Under the pieces are notes generated by a model. The model had not been told where the DNA came from. It saw only the letters and a list, made by a program, of their open reading frames with translations, and searched no databases. Position numbers and translations under genes: made by a program. Of a stretch of 64,000 nt of DNA, positions 1 to 10,983 are shown piece by piece. The DNA lies in the NCBI GenBank assembly GCA_011009095.1, contig VTPC01091253.1:333863-397862 (forward strand), given 5' to 3'. Numbering within the stretch: the first letter of the stretch is position 1; every line of letters starts with the position of its first letter. This DNA comes from Ignelater luminosus. Lineage: Eukaryota; Arthropoda; Insecta; Coleoptera; Elateridae.

Positions 1-1249
1 ACATTAATACTTTAATCGGCCTTATTAGGAGTTAACTATTATACGTTTTCTTTGTGATATTTATCGTTGTGTTTGTTTTCATTCTGTTTAGTTTTATAAT
101 TATTATTATAAGTGATATATAAGCTAATTTATTAAAAGTTATTTGTAATACTGAAAATAAATGTCATTTTTATATAAACTTGCTGCAGAGTAATTTACAT
201 ATTATAATGTCTACAATCCATTGACGTAACTATAAATTTTCTATAGGTAAGCAAAATGTCACCCATGCCTGTTCTATTATCAGGTATCATCATGTTGATG
301 ATTGTTGTCAGATATTCAAATTAAAAATTGTTTTTCTTTATTTCTTCATTAGCAAAGTCTTGAGTGTAATGTTGCTATATCTGTGCTACCTATTCTTAGA
401 AAACATGATGTGATACTCAAATGCGGCCTACATAAATTCCGTAAGTCTTGCAAATATATGAGCATAATTGCACGTGTCTAATTACCACCCTTTCCTGTTT
501 CCTGGCCACATAACAATGTTCGGTCACATATTTACCATCTCAGTGTTGTTTTCTGGCTTAACAAATGGAGACGTTACGGCAGTTCTGCTGCACGTGGTTG
601 GTAGCATGTGATGGAGCTGCGATGTTAGTGGCGGCAAAAGTACACTTTTGTTCTATGTTTGGCGGTTTAAGTATGACAGGTGCCGGCTGCAGTGGAAGGC
701 GTTGGCATGAAATGTGACTACGACATTGACTATGATGTCGGCGACAAGCACAATATCTATATTGGTTGTGGCGGATGTTTACAGGTGGAGACAAGAAGTT
801 CTGCCTCTTCAGTGAAGCCATTTCCAGTCTACGGGTCATCGGTGGTACGTCTCGGGTAGATTTTGTCTATAGGGGCTGTCGATTCTCCTTGATTTTGCAA
901 TTTTACAGAGTTCTGTAGTTTTCCACAAGGAATGGATGTCTATGCGGGAAGGATGATACAACCGGATGTCTGCTGCTTAATTTTTTAATTCTGACGCGAA
1001 TTCGTAGACTTAATGCTAATTAAATCTTCCTAAATAGGTAATTAACTTTGAATTATTTAAACTATGCAAATGCGATTAATTTTTTAACCAAATATCTCAT
1101 GAGTAGAATGAAGAATCAATTAATGTCCTAATAATATTAAATCATAGATATTGTTGATAACATCAACAGCTGGTTTATACAGACTTGGGTAAATAGTAAA
1201 GAGCTTCCTTACGTGACAATGAGATTTGGTTGCAAGTCGATGACGCGCT

Positions 1250-1250
<1 letters not shown>
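1..1250. other. non-coding stretch, nothing recognised
   Basis: AT-rich sequence with only short open frames that have no recognisable domain. The minus-strand frame at 558-839 reads as low-information His/Arg/Cys-rich sequence and has no splice or start context that supports it. I see no RNA gene or repeat here. Confidence 0.5.

Positions 1251-1313
<63 letters not shown>
1251..1313. repeat. (CT)n microsatellite
   Basis: An uninterrupted CT dinucleotide run of about 63 bases, flanked by unique sequence. A tract this pure is expected to vary in length between individuals. Confidence 0.97.
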
Positions 1314-1317
<4 letters not shown>

Positions 1318-2539
1318 GATGGGCTGGTATCAAGCAGTAGTTGTAAGGCTAAATAAACTTAAAGAACGACCAAAGTGGAAGATGTCCTTCTTTACAGCCA
1401 AACAATTATATTGACCTCCGTACTCTATAACAGATTACATTACAGATGGTATAGCATAAAACACGGTAAACAACAAAGCTTAGGATCGATAACATTAATT
1501 TCTTCAGTACCTTTTTACCAAGATGGATCGTATCAGTTTAATTACGTCAACCTGGTTTGCAACACTGTTGCAACGAGCTTCGATCAACTTACAAAACTAT
1601 TTTTGAATTATTAATGACTCGTTGGCGGATTTGTTTCAAACGAAGGTTGTTCACACGAAGCGAGAGTGTATTCTTCTTGTGAGTTGTTTCTTTTTTGTTA
1701 GTAACCCGACACATATAATAAACATAGAACATCCTATAATAATAAAAACTCTAGAAATGAAATTTACTGTAAACATTTTTTAGCTCTTCTTTCTTATGAT
1801 GTGATGCACATATAGCATACGTCTTGGACCGGCTCTGGAAGCAGAGCTTGTTTATTAATGTTGCTTTGCTTCCTGAAGGAAGCCGGTCTTCATTCTAGGA
1901 ATGCACTCTACTTCGGCCAGGAATGGAAAAAGGAAATCCGATAGATTTAATATGTTATGGAAGTTATTTTGTGGCATTGCTCGCGGCGCACACTGGTCCG
2001 AAATCACAAAAAGCTGGCCAAAAGTAAAAAAATAAATTTTCCATTTCGAGAATTTTAGTTTTTAGGTTGTATACTTGGATGTTTGAAGTGTCAAACTCCG
2101 TACAAACATTCCGGTTTATGATGACTCTAAGAGAGGGAGGCAGTTTAAAAGAGCCACTTGATCAGTTCGAACGTGTTGAAAACAAATCTCCAAAATAAGC
2201 TATTGTTTAAAGTAGTGCTGTTTCATTAATTATTAACCTTTTTGAAGATTTAAAATGGATCAGTCAGATAAAGATACGTAGAATTATAATTGAAATAAGT
2301 GATATGCTGAAAACAAAAACTAAAATTACCACAATGCAATTTTTTCAAAACAATCATACAAAAGAAAAAACTTCACAATTTACAAATGTAGAAAAACAAC
2401 TATGAATTCTGCAGAATTCTGGGACGACCTTGATTATCCCCTACATGTAATTCAGTGAACTAATATAATTGACAAAGAACAGCTGCTCATAGGTGGTCGA
2501 ACAAGAATAATGCACGTGTTTCGCAACAGCTGTCAAAAT
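1314..2539. other. non-coding stretch, nothing recognised
   Basis: AT-rich sequence with scattered stops in all frames. The short plus-strand frame at 1375-1614 has no recognisable domain, and I do not call it a gene. Confidence 0.45.
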
Positions 2540-2785
2540 ACTTATTTGTATGATGAAATTCATTTTGAACCCAATCAAGCGACTCAAAAACATCTTGTCC
2601 GCCATATTGGATCCGCCATTTCGAATTTTTGAATTTTGATTTTACAGTCGTAATTAGCGATCCCCGAAATATGATAAAATTCATTTTCAGCCCAATCGAG
2701 CAACGCAAAAAAAAATTTGTCCGCCATATTGGATCCGCCATTTTGGATTTTTAGATTTTGACTTCTAAATCGTAATCAGTGACCT
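2540..2785. repeat. tandem dimer, about 122-bp unit
   Basis: Two head-to-tail copies of a unit containing GTCCGCCATATTGGATCCGC occur with the shared motif at 2597 and 2719, a period of 122 bases. The flanking parts of the unit (AAATTCATTTT..CCCAATC, and TTTGATTTTACAGTCGTAAT versus TTTTGACTTCTAAATCGTAAT) also match imperfectly. The minus-strand open frame at 2487-2741 is a by-product of the repeat. Confidence 0.8.
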
Positions 2786-4621
2786 CGAAAACCCCAATAT
2801 GTAAATCTTCGTGGACGTAAAACAACGTTTTTATATTTTGACCACGTTTTCGGGATTTCAAACCAGTGTGCGGCAGTAATGGTTAAAGAAGGGCGGGCAG
2901 TACTTGATTCGACATTATACGTATCTGCTTTTAAAAGGTTAGATGTTGCTGTCAATTGTGATTTCTTTTCATCGCCGGCTGTTGTTTGGTGGTTGTTGAT
3001 GGTGTGCAGATGTTCAGGTTGACGGGTTTGTTGATGTTGGTGAATGATCATGTGGTGGTGGCGGAGCGACAGATGATGTCTACGAAGACGGGTTGGTGAC
3101 GGTTGATGTTCCCGTAGATATAATCTTGGACTGTATTTTACGGGAACACCGATAGTAACCACGAAGAAGCTTGTCGGTGGTGAGACTTGCTGTAGTGCTG
3201 GTACTTGCAGGTTGCGACTGGATGATCCTAGTGACGATGATAGAAAAACACGGAGTTGGAGGTCAGAGACGATGGTTAAACGGTGCATGGATATTGGCGT
3301 AAGTCAGGAGCGACCAAAACGGTTCTCAAAGTCACACCCTGCATTTTACACTAAGAGGTGTGAGTGAGATCCCGGTCGACCGTGGAGTAACCATTTTGTC
3401 GATCTTGTGGGATCTTGAGGGTACTCAATCTTTAGATTGTAGGTCGTTCGAAATGAGGTTGTGGGAAAATTGCGTGGAATCAAACCTACGCCTTCTCTTA
3501 GAACGCAGGTTACCGACTAGTGGTGGGGACTGGGCAGTCAGGGTGGTGAATCACCCAACTGGGTTGATTACCATAGTTCTTGACTCTTCCGGACAACACA
3601 CAGCATTGAGGATTAAAGAGAACGAGACCCGACCCAGTTTCTCTTATACTTTCCTTAAGGATATTAAAGGAAAGATAGATGACCACTTCAACGAAGAGCG
3701 AAACCCATTGTCATTTTGCTGTTATGAAGATTTAATGGATGGACCTCAATTTCCGACAAGAATTTGAATTTGGGTTTTTTGGAGATGTCGATAGCAAAAT
3801 GGCGTGAAAAGGTAAGAGCGAAAGAAAAAAATGAAAATTAAACTTCAGAATTATACCATCATTGCGGTCACTATGATAATGTCTAACTAGTTTGGTTTTC
3901 AGACTTTGAAACGTTTAAGTACGATTCACTTAGCTTTCATCAACGGACGATGTGTAGACTTAGAAGAATAGTAGCAAAAAAGGGAGGAGACTGAAAGGTA
4001 AGAATTCTTCCGCAGATGAGGTGAGTAAAAAGATACATAGATATCCTCTCCATTTTTGATATCACTCTAGAGCTGTTCTACCCAATCATTAACTAGAATA
4101 TAAAGTGACTCTGACAAACCGCCCCTTAGTTCACCTACTTATTAAGCCGGTACTGATCGTTGTAATCAACGTTAAGTAAGGAATCTAAAAACGTCAAACT
4201 GTAATGCTTGACCGCATTATGAAAAATCCTGATCTGGTTTGTTATATTATTTTGAAACGTTTTGTACAATGGCAACAGTTCTAAAGGTGCGTATTCACTT
4301 GAGCATTTCGACCGCATGAGCGCCGAATGAGCACATTTTCACTCATGCGGCGCTTATACGGACCTCTAGTGCATATGCGTTTACGAAACGCATGAGCACC
4401 GATCCATGGGATGTACACGAGCATCAATTGGCTGTTTACATTCTTACCATGAAGAATAAAATTGCATTGGCTAGTGCCACTTATTATAATGTTCCAATTG
4501 TTACGCAAGAAAAATAAGAGACGAAAAAGCTAGTGAACAAAATTTTTTAATAATGTTAAAATATAATTTGTTTCGAATTTCATATGTAGTATTTCAAAAC
4601 TTTGGTATGTGTCTATGAAAA
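2786..4621. other. largely unexplained sequence with one open frame
   Basis: Contains the unrecognised frame at 3360-3767, listed separately. A minus-strand frame at 2776-3288 is rich in His, Gln and Thr; it reads through a TGRTGN-rich tract and probably is not a gene. A GC-richer palindromic patch around 4285-4420 repeats ATGAGC and GCGCATGAG motifs in both orientations. Confidence 0.4.
3360..3767 (+). CDS. unrecognised open frame, 135 codons
   Basis: I do not recognise this product. The frame begins at a GTG; the first ATG-encoded Met is about 30 codons in. It runs to a TGA-free end at TGA/TAA context near 3765. The translation has balanced composition (Trp, Cys and charged residues spread through it, with stretches such as WENCVESNLRLLLERR and GKIDDHFNEER), unlike the low-complexity frames around it. 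There is no signal peptide, membrane segment or metal-binding pattern. It could be a fragment of an old mobile element or one exon of a gene. No splice site is clearly tied to it, so it is listed only as a candidate. Confidence 0.25.
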   Translation: MSEIPVDRGVTILSILWDLEGTQSLDCRSFEMRLWENCVESNLRLLLERRLPTSGGDWAVRVVNHPTGLITIVLDSSGQHTALRIKENETRPSFSYTFLKDIKGKIDDHFNEERNPLSFCCYEDLMDGPQFPTRI

Positions 4622-5873
4622 GGATACATCAGTGGCGGCTCGTGAGTTTTGAAACAGGTGAAGCGTTTTGCATTGAAATCTTAGAAATGAACAAGAATTT
4701 AACAAGATAAAAGGTGCTTGTCTCATCCCAAATTCAGTAAAATACCTACAATGAAAAATGTAACCTTTTGTAGACGAGATCTATTCTTCGATCTTTCAAG
4801 GCAGCAAACTTGTTGATGACATCATCATAAAATGGTTGAGTCCTTTTTCAATGGATATTCTTCCTAAATGTGAAAGTCTTTCCTGCGTCATTGAATTGCG
4901 CAAGTATGATTTGATTCTTTTCAAGCGCGAGAAACTTCTTTCTACTGACGAACTTGATGGTATTGTAAGAATCAGACAAAATAATTTATGAGCTTCTTTA
5001 AATTTTTGTTTATTGTCGTGCAACAAAAGCATTACTTCCTGGAGGGTCTTGCTTCTATATTGCTCATCAGAATATGTAAGGTCTAATTCGTTTTTCAGTC
5101 TTTGCATGTCCGTAGTACTAAATAAACTGAAATATGTTTGTTTCAAATTATGAAGTTCTTCCGTTGGAAATAATTTAGAATATTCATCAAAACTTAGAAA
5201 CGTCAGCAAGAAAAATGAATAACAATTTATATTTGTTCTTCATCAGACAAGGCACCTCCAGCTTGTCTTCTTTGATTAATATGTGTGTTTATCAAAGCTT
5301 CATTAAATATTATCTTACATTCAGTTTCGTTTCTTTTTAACTGAAATTTTCCTTGGATAATCTTAAATGACGTAAAAACTGAAAACACCGGCAAAGCAAC
5401 TAAAAAATGCAACGTATAACCGATGCGATCCACCGTATCTGAAAGCTGATTACTTATAGTGATCGCTGTTTGTTTTTTTTAAAAATGCTTCTGGCTCGGC
5501 CAATATCGCCGGTGTTTGTGCTGCATATGACCGCGTAGGAAGTAGGTTGTCATGACAACGCGTCTTTCTTGTTGAAACGTTCCCCTAGAATTTTCATATC
5601 GCTTCAGTTCAGTGTTAAGCTTAGTGCAAGTGTCCTTATGCTTTGCGTTCGTGTTGGTCCATAACAGGGGCAGGTAGAACGTCTGTGATTTGTGTTTTGA
5701 GTATCTCATGCTAATTGCATTGCTGTCGTGACTAATTTTATTCCAGATTTTACTATTTTACACTAAGAAACGAAATTATTTAAGTAATTAAATATTAGAA
5801 ATTATTGCAAGAAAAAAAATAGGTGAATCGGCGCTTCACTTGTTTCACCCCAATAGCCGCCACTGGCATACAT
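4622..5873 (-). mobile_element. hAT-type DNA transposon, truncated, with TIRs and 8-bp TSD
   Basis: The element spans 4630-5865. Its ends are inverted repeats: CAGTGGCGGCTCGTGAG at the left, and at the right the reverse complement of CAGTGGCGGCTATTGGGG; both are followed by GAAACARGTGAAGCG. The flanks ggatacat (4622-4629) and gcatacat (5866-5873) match at 7 of 8 positions, the 8-bp duplication typical of hAT elements. The interior encodes only the C-terminal part of a transposase on the minus strand, so at about 1.24 kb it is an internally deleted, non-autonomous copy. Confidence 0.9.
4796..5209 (-). pseudogene. hAT transposase C-terminal dimerisation region (fragment)
   Basis: The 137-residue frame carries the hAT C-terminal signature near residues 85-115: LILTIPSSSSVERSFSRLKR followed by IKSYLRNSMTQERLSHL. 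This is the region that supports dimerisation and part of the catalytic fold in hAT transposases and in related ZMYM1-like proteins. The N-terminal BED finger and most of the catalytic core are absent. The short upstream minus-strand frame at 5227-5433 may be a remnant of the preceding part. The fragment lies wholly inside the hAT terminal repeats and cannot be an active enzyme. Confidence 0.85.
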
Positions 5874-6011
5874 ATTGCTCCTATGACCATTCCATAATGA
5901 TAACTTAAAGAATACTGCCCTTAAAAAAATTAAAAGCTGTTCGCCGAATGCCAACTTTGTCAATTAGTCCGTCCAAATCGAGCACGCAAAATCCACGCGC
6001 TCACTTTGATG

Positions 6012-6617
6012 TACCGACACCTAGCAGATCGGCTCGCCGTAGGCTCAGCTCACGCTCGGCGCAGCGTCCACACTATCCGAACGATCGCAAATTGAGCTCA
6101 ATAACTATTTTCTCTCCGCTAGAGGCGCTTTTGATCTACGTTAAATTTGACAAGTTTAAACGTCAGTTTATAAGTTTGAGGTCATTAAAACTTAAATTTT
6201 AGAATAAAGTAATAAATAATGCCTTTTTCGGAAACGTAACTCGTATTTCTGATCTGATCATATAAATTACATGATATAGTTATTTGGGTTAACTCGATTT
6301 ATTCAGAAACGGTTGCACAACCCTACAAAATATGTTTTATAGCAATTTATAAAAAAATAATTGTAAAAGTAATGAAGATGATGACCAGGTAATAGAAAAT
6401 ATACACTTGCTCATACAAACTTTGCAAAGAATAAAGAATATGCAACACCAAGGCATTAATAATTACTTTTTTTCTAAAATTTAAATTTTAATAACCTCAA
6501 ACTTATAAACTGACGTTTAAACTTGTCAAATTTAATCTAGAATAACAGCGCCTCTAGCGGAGAGAAAATTGTTATTGAGCTCAATTTGCGATCGTTTTTT
6601 GTTTGGTGTCGGTACTT
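6012..6617. repeat. foldback element with arms of about 120-145 bp
   Basis: The arm at 6081-6205 (ACGATCGCAAATTGAGCTCA onward, through CGCTAGAGGCGC to AACTTAAATTTTAGAA) recurs as its reverse complement at 6473-6595. Outside it, GTACCGACACC at 6012-6022 pairs with GGTGTCGGTAC near 6605-6615, with an unpaired GC-rich insert (6023-6080) in the left arm only. The spacer is about 265 bases. It is a foldback or MITE-like structure with no coding capacity seen. Confidence 0.85.
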
Positions 6618-6629
6618 TGTATCACAATC

Positions 6630-6960
6630 AACTGGCTTTGGTCAGTAGCGTGTGTAGATTTATTTATGCACATTATGAATTACTAGAAAGGCTACCATTG
6701 CATTTTCTGTTATAAATTTCATTTTACCAAATTTATAATGGCTTTATATTAAATTAAAGAAGAGGATATAAATCATGCGCAAATATCCAAAGAAATCAAA
6801 TTTATCACAATACATTTTAGTTACATTATTGTTCTTGTCCTCAAATATCTATCTTCAATGGTTACATTTAAATAAGTCAATACATAAATTGGTTGTGTTT
6901 TCATATTTATTACTTAGTAATTTATAAAAAAAATTATTTTGTTATATATCTTTATTTACA
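6630..6960. repeat. dispersed repeat R1, copy 1 (no MITE insertion)
   Basis: GTCAGTAGCGTGTGTAGATT through AATGGCTTTATATTAAATTA to the A-rich ACTTAGTAATTTATAAAAAA recurs at 7380-8000. In this copy the two halves are contiguous (ATTACTAGAAAGGC), so it represents the empty site for the MITE found in copy 2. Confidence 0.8.
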
Positions 6961-7117
6961 TGTATTATGTACAATTATTGTTTTTTATCGACAGTTACAT
7001 ATTGATCTTGTTTTTCAAAGACACATATAAAATATTTATTTTATTATAGCATTATCATAGTTAAGTAAGAAAACTTTTATTCCTTATTTTTGTTTACATT
7101 GGGAAATTTAAAAAAAA

Positions 7118-7335
7118 AATGCACATCGAATGTTTCATTATTTGTACGGCACCCCTTCACGGCACAACTGCTCTTACAACTCACATTGTAACAAATACGC
7201 TGTAGGTATAGTATACTTCCACGTGTACGACACTGGTCTAACCTCGCTCGGCGTTCGACCGCCGTGACATCTATTATAGAAATGCGAACCACCAACCTGC
7301 TGGTTTGTTTACGTGCTAATTCCCGCTTTTTTAAG
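7118..7335. repeat. dispersed repeat R2, copy 1
   Basis: This stretch (GTTTCATTATTTGTACGGCA, then ACGTGTACGACACTGGT, CGTGACATCTATTA and CTGGTTTGTTTACG-like sequence) recurs in direct orientation at 8470-8705 with many substitutions and indels. The minus-strand frame at 7077-7412 overlaps this repeat and is not called as a gene. Confidence 0.7.
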
Positions 7336-7379
7336 AGTTGGTTTACTTTATAATCACTATGCGCTGGTGCTACGCTTGT

Positions 7380-8000
7380 GTCAGTGGCGTGCGTAGATTT
7401 ATTTATGAACATTATGTATTACTATACTCCTTTAACGATGTTTCTGGGTCGTAACAGGCCATGCTTTCATTTTATTAGATTTATTGGGTTTCCTTTTTTT
7501 TGAAAATTCTAGTAGCTGCGGCTGCATTTGGCGCTGTTGCACGATCAAAAATTTTGCATAAACCTTTAGTACCGATTAGTTTTGTTTTGTTAAAAAGAAA
7601 TCAAGTTTTCCTTATATTTACAGAGTTACAAAAAAAAGACAACAGCGTGAGATTAAACTGTCATAAAATCATAACCTTAAAGCACATTAAACGTCAATAA
7701 TAAGATTTTGCAAGCCAAGATAAACAGCTCGGTTTACAACACTCGAAACTGTCATTCTTCCACAGCCATATACGACCCAGAAACATTGTGAACGTTGTAT
7801 AGAAAGGCTACAATGGCATTTTTTGTTATTAAATTTCATTTTACCAAATTTATAATGGCATTGTATTAAATTAAAGAAGAGGATGTAAATCATGCACAAA
7901 TATCCAAAGAAATCAAATTTAAATAAATCAGTAAATAAATTAGTTGCTTTCATATTACTTAGTAATTTATAAAAAAAAATTATTTTGTTACATATGTTTC
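7380..8000. repeat. dispersed repeat R1, copy 2 (split by MITE)
   Basis: The left half 7380-7426 and right half 7798-8000 match copy 1 at 6630-6960. They are separated by the 371-bp MITE at 7427-7797. The right half also lacks an internal stretch of about 60 bases that is present in copy 1. Confidence 0.8.
7427..7797. mobile_element. 371-bp MITE, copy 1
   Basis: A non-coding element whose ends are imperfect inverted repeats: TTTAACGATGTTTCTGGGTC at the left, and GACCCAGAAACATTGTGAAC at the right. It is flanked by TATA on both sides (7423-7426 and 7798-7801). It is paralogous along its whole length to 17518-17888, which is also exactly 371 bases. Repeat R1 copy 1 supplies an empty target site. 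Confidence 0.9.
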
Positions 8001-8385
8001 TTATTTATTACATTAATATTATTTCTCTTGTTTTACAAAATTTAAATAAAATAAGACAAAATTACATGCAATATATACAAGCTGCTACTATAATAATTAA
8101 CTTACTACAGGTAGAAAATATTTTATGTTTCTCAACTAATTACTAAATAATCAAGAAATGACTTATGCTGAATTTCAATTTGTAGTTTTTATATCCATTG
8201 TCATAATTAACTTGCTATGATTTGAAATGATTACTTTCCCACGAACCACATTATGTATGAATTTTTGATACTTTGTTAAAGCTGTTGGAACTAATTTAGT
8301 TTGTTTTATTTCGACAGATTAAAGTTCAATTTAAAAATCAAACTCATATCAATAATTCTATTGTTGAAAATATTCTTTAGAATAC

Positions 8386-8475
8386 AAAATCAAATAAAAA
8401 AGATTTGGCATTGATATTCTTAGATGTTGAGAAAGCATACGATTCAATTGGTCATGAATACCTAAAGAAATTTAT
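8386..8475 (+). pseudogene. non-LTR retrotransposon reverse transcriptase fragment
   Basis: One short frame reads LALIFLDVEKAYDSIGHEYL. This is the conserved reverse-transcriptase block 'FLD-xEKAFD-xxxHxxL' of jockey/CR1-type LINEs, including the first catalytic Asp. Frames are closed on both sides, so it is a decayed scrap between repeats R1 and R2. Confidence 0.75.
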
Positions 8476-8705
8476 TACATGTTTCATTATTTGCACGGAA
8501 CCCTTTCATGTCACAAATGCTCTTTAAAGTCATATTATAAAAATTCATCAGCGCTAAATGAACCTATACACTGAATGAAAACGTGTACGACACTGGTTTA
8601 ACCTCAATTACCGTATGCCGGTAACCTCTCGCGGCGTCCGACCATCGTGACATCTATTAGAGAAACTCAAACCACCCTACAGCTTGCGGGTTTGTTTCCG
8701 AGCTA
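8470..8705. repeat. dispersed repeat R2, copy 2
   Basis: Direct-orientation paralogue of 7118-7335, sharing ACGTGTACGACACTGGTYTA, CGTGACATCTATTA and GCGGGTTTGTTT-like blocks. It has an insertion of about 25 bases (the CCGTATGCCGGTAACCTC region). Confidence 0.7.
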
Positions 8706-9351
8706 GTTTTCCGGTTTGTTTACTTGTCGGTCTCTATACTTACGCTGAGTTCCACTTTCGTAAGTAGCTCGATCTGGATTTAGAATATTAAATCGTGCAA
8801 CCGAATTTAGTTCGAGCCTCGGCTAAGTCAAGCTAAGCATTTTCATAGAATATAAATAGCTGTAAATATGTACATTTTTTGTAACTACGAAAGATGTCGC
8901 TTTTCCAAATTACTTTCTACATTTTTCTTTTGTGTTTCAGAATTCTTCTGAAATACCTTCAACGATCAAAACAATAAAAGTCTTTTACACTATCAATCCG
9001 CAAAATTTACTATGCGTAAGAATGCAAAATGGGATAGACAATCTTAAAATGAAAGCTACTAAAACACTAAAAATCGAAATTAATCCCAATAAGGAAATAA
9101 ATGTACAATCAACTCATAAAGTAATGTCGCAAAATGTTTTACATTTTACCGTTTAACTTCTCATTTAATCGCAAATTTTGCATTTCATAGATAGTAATCG
9201 ATTAATCAAGAGTAATTTATTAAGTTAGTTTTTATGGATTGCAAAGATTTTCATTAATTTAGACAACATCAAATACCAGAATTAAATCATTGCGACATTA
9301 CTTTATGAGTTGACTGTACAATCAAGTAAAAAATGGTGAAGAGTCATTATT

Positions 9352-10250
9352 TGTCAACAAGATTAAAATAAAGGAAAAACCAATAAAAATGAAGGAACTG
9401 CCTAGTATTAAAGATGATGAGACTGGAGGCTTGAGAGAAATAAAAACCGAAACAGTAAAATCTGAAGATCAAGCTTTCTCTATCTGTTGTTAGATTTGTG
9501 ATAAAAACTTTAAGGATAATTTAGAGTTGATTACATTCGATTAAACACAGCAATGGAAAATACATTTGTTATGTTTGTGAATTTCAAACAACCATAAGAG
9601 CATCAATGGTACGTTATGTGAAGTCACACAAACAAAACCCAATCTATAAATGTGAAATATGCAGTGAAGCTTTTAGTGATCGTATTTATGCCTTAGAACA
9701 TAAGAATCTTCACACTGGAGAAAATAAAATTCAGTGTCAACTTTGCAATGAAGACTTCATGTTCTCTAGACATCTCTATTGGCATCATCATACTCATAAT
9801 TGGAAGAATTTATTGAAATTGAGATATAAATGTGAAGAATGCCACAAACAATATATGCCATCAAAAGGATTAAAAACTCATAAAGAAAGACATCATATCG
9901 GTCTTGAAGAATCAAGAATTTGTGATATTTGTGGTAAAAGGTTTGCAAGTTTAAATAACTTAAAACTTCATTTGTATATTCACACTGCTTATAAACCACA
10001 TAATTGTACGGTTTGTTCTAAAAAATTCAAGAGAAAAGATCAGTTAGCATGAAAATCAACGTATACGTACTGGTGAAAGACCTTATAAATGTAATTATTG
10101 TAATAAAAGTTTCCACCACGTAGACCATTAATGATCCATGAAATATTGCACACGGATGAAAAACCTTATGTGTTGTGTCGATTTTGTAATCGAGGTTTTA
10201 TTTCGAAAGGAGCTATGGATGCGCATATGAAGAAATATGATGAAGATTAG
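9352..10250 (+). pseudogene. C2H2 zinc-finger pseudogene, multiple frameshifts
   Basis: An acidic, Lys-rich leader (about 9355-9475, with KIKEKPIKMKELPSIKDD) precedes about seven finger remnants. The first finger has an in-frame TAG between its two cysteines (CC*IC, about 9490-9504). A frameshift near 9534 moves the reading to the frame that is open at 9606-10052. Fingers there include YKCEICSEAF, CQLCNEDF, YKCEECHKQY, CDICGKRF and CTVCSKKF. Further frameshifts near 10048 and 10112 separate ERPYKCNYC and the final CRFCNRGFISKGAMDAH. The last block ends in a TAG at 10248, like the ends of the intact exons downstream. It is the oldest-looking member of the finger-exon family here; no acceptor was identified. 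Confidence 0.85.
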
Positions 10251-10642
10251 AAGTAATTATGATCTTGATTATAATTAATGTCATTTTATGTGTGTAGTAA
10301 GAGTTTGATTTGTACAGAATGCTTTTTGTTGGTAGAAATTCGTAAGTAATTAATTTGGATAGTGATTAGATTGCTATCTACTGAAGTGTAATGTATATAT
10401 CTATAATATGTATTAAAAATTAAAAATTAGATTATTTTTTAACAGCAAGCAGACTAATGTTTTTAAGTTAGAGTGTGAGTACTCTTTACTGTCACTGAGC
10501 ATGGGTTGTTCAAGCATCCAAACCATGGGAGAAAAGTCACCATATGGATAGCGTATTGTATCATTAAAATATCCTGCATTTCAGTACAATAAACTGCTTA
10601 ATATTATTGTATAACATTGAATTTGTAATTTAATTATCATAG
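10251..10642. other. spacer, nothing recognised
   Basis: AT-rich sequence between the finger pseudogene and the THAP relic exon. It ends in the acceptor TTAATTATCATAG at 10642. Confidence 0.5.
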
Positions 10643-10943
10643 GATAATCATGAATTATCGATTCAAAAGATGTGCAGTAATCGATTGCCCTAATACAGGG
10701 AAGACAAATCCAAATGTTAAGTACTTTATCTTTCCAAGTAATAAAAATCGAACTGCTTTGTGACTGAAGATAGTGAATAATCCTCAATTAGAGAATATTC
10801 TATATGAAAAGCTACTAACTAGTTACAGTGTCTGTAGTAATCAGTTTAGAGAAGACCAGTTTCAAACAGCAATATTAGAAACATTACAACAGAAAATTGA
10901 AACCCAGCCATCAACATCTCATATTTACTTATTGTACATTTAA
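10643..10943 (+). pseudogene. decayed THAP-domain terminal exon
   Basis: After acceptor ...ATTATCATAG the exon starts with one leftover base (G). It then reads IIMNYRFKRCAVIDCPN, VKYFIFPSNKNRTAL, a TGA, and LKIVNNPQ, then SVCSNQFREDQF. This follows the THAP pattern C-x4-C ... FxFP ... W ... C-x2-H-F. The in-frame TGA at 10761-10763 sits where THAP domains carry an invariant Trp (TGG to TGA would be one change). The zinc-ligand His of C-x2-H is Gln (VCSNQF). After the TGA the frame stays open to TAA at 10941, and an AATAAA follows at 10978. THAP domains bind DNA through zinc; this copy should not fold normally. Alternatively it is a very diverged exon that is read through, which I consider unlikely. 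Confidence 0.75.
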
Positions 10944-10983
10944 CATGGAAATATAAGCTTGTTGTACTTAATCTTGTAATAAA

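Noticed and set aside
2776-3288. Minus-strand 170-codon frame rich in His, Gln and Thr
   Set aside because: It reads through a TG-rich, repeat-like tract with low complexity, and it overlaps the tandem dimer edge; no domain or splice sites.
8941-9156. Good acceptor TTTTGTGTTTCAG followed by an open frame of about 70 codons
   Set aside because: In the phase common to the array the frame closes after 11 codons; in the open frame the Lys/Asn/Thr-rich sequence has no domain. It may be a leader of the finger pseudogene, but no join could be shown.
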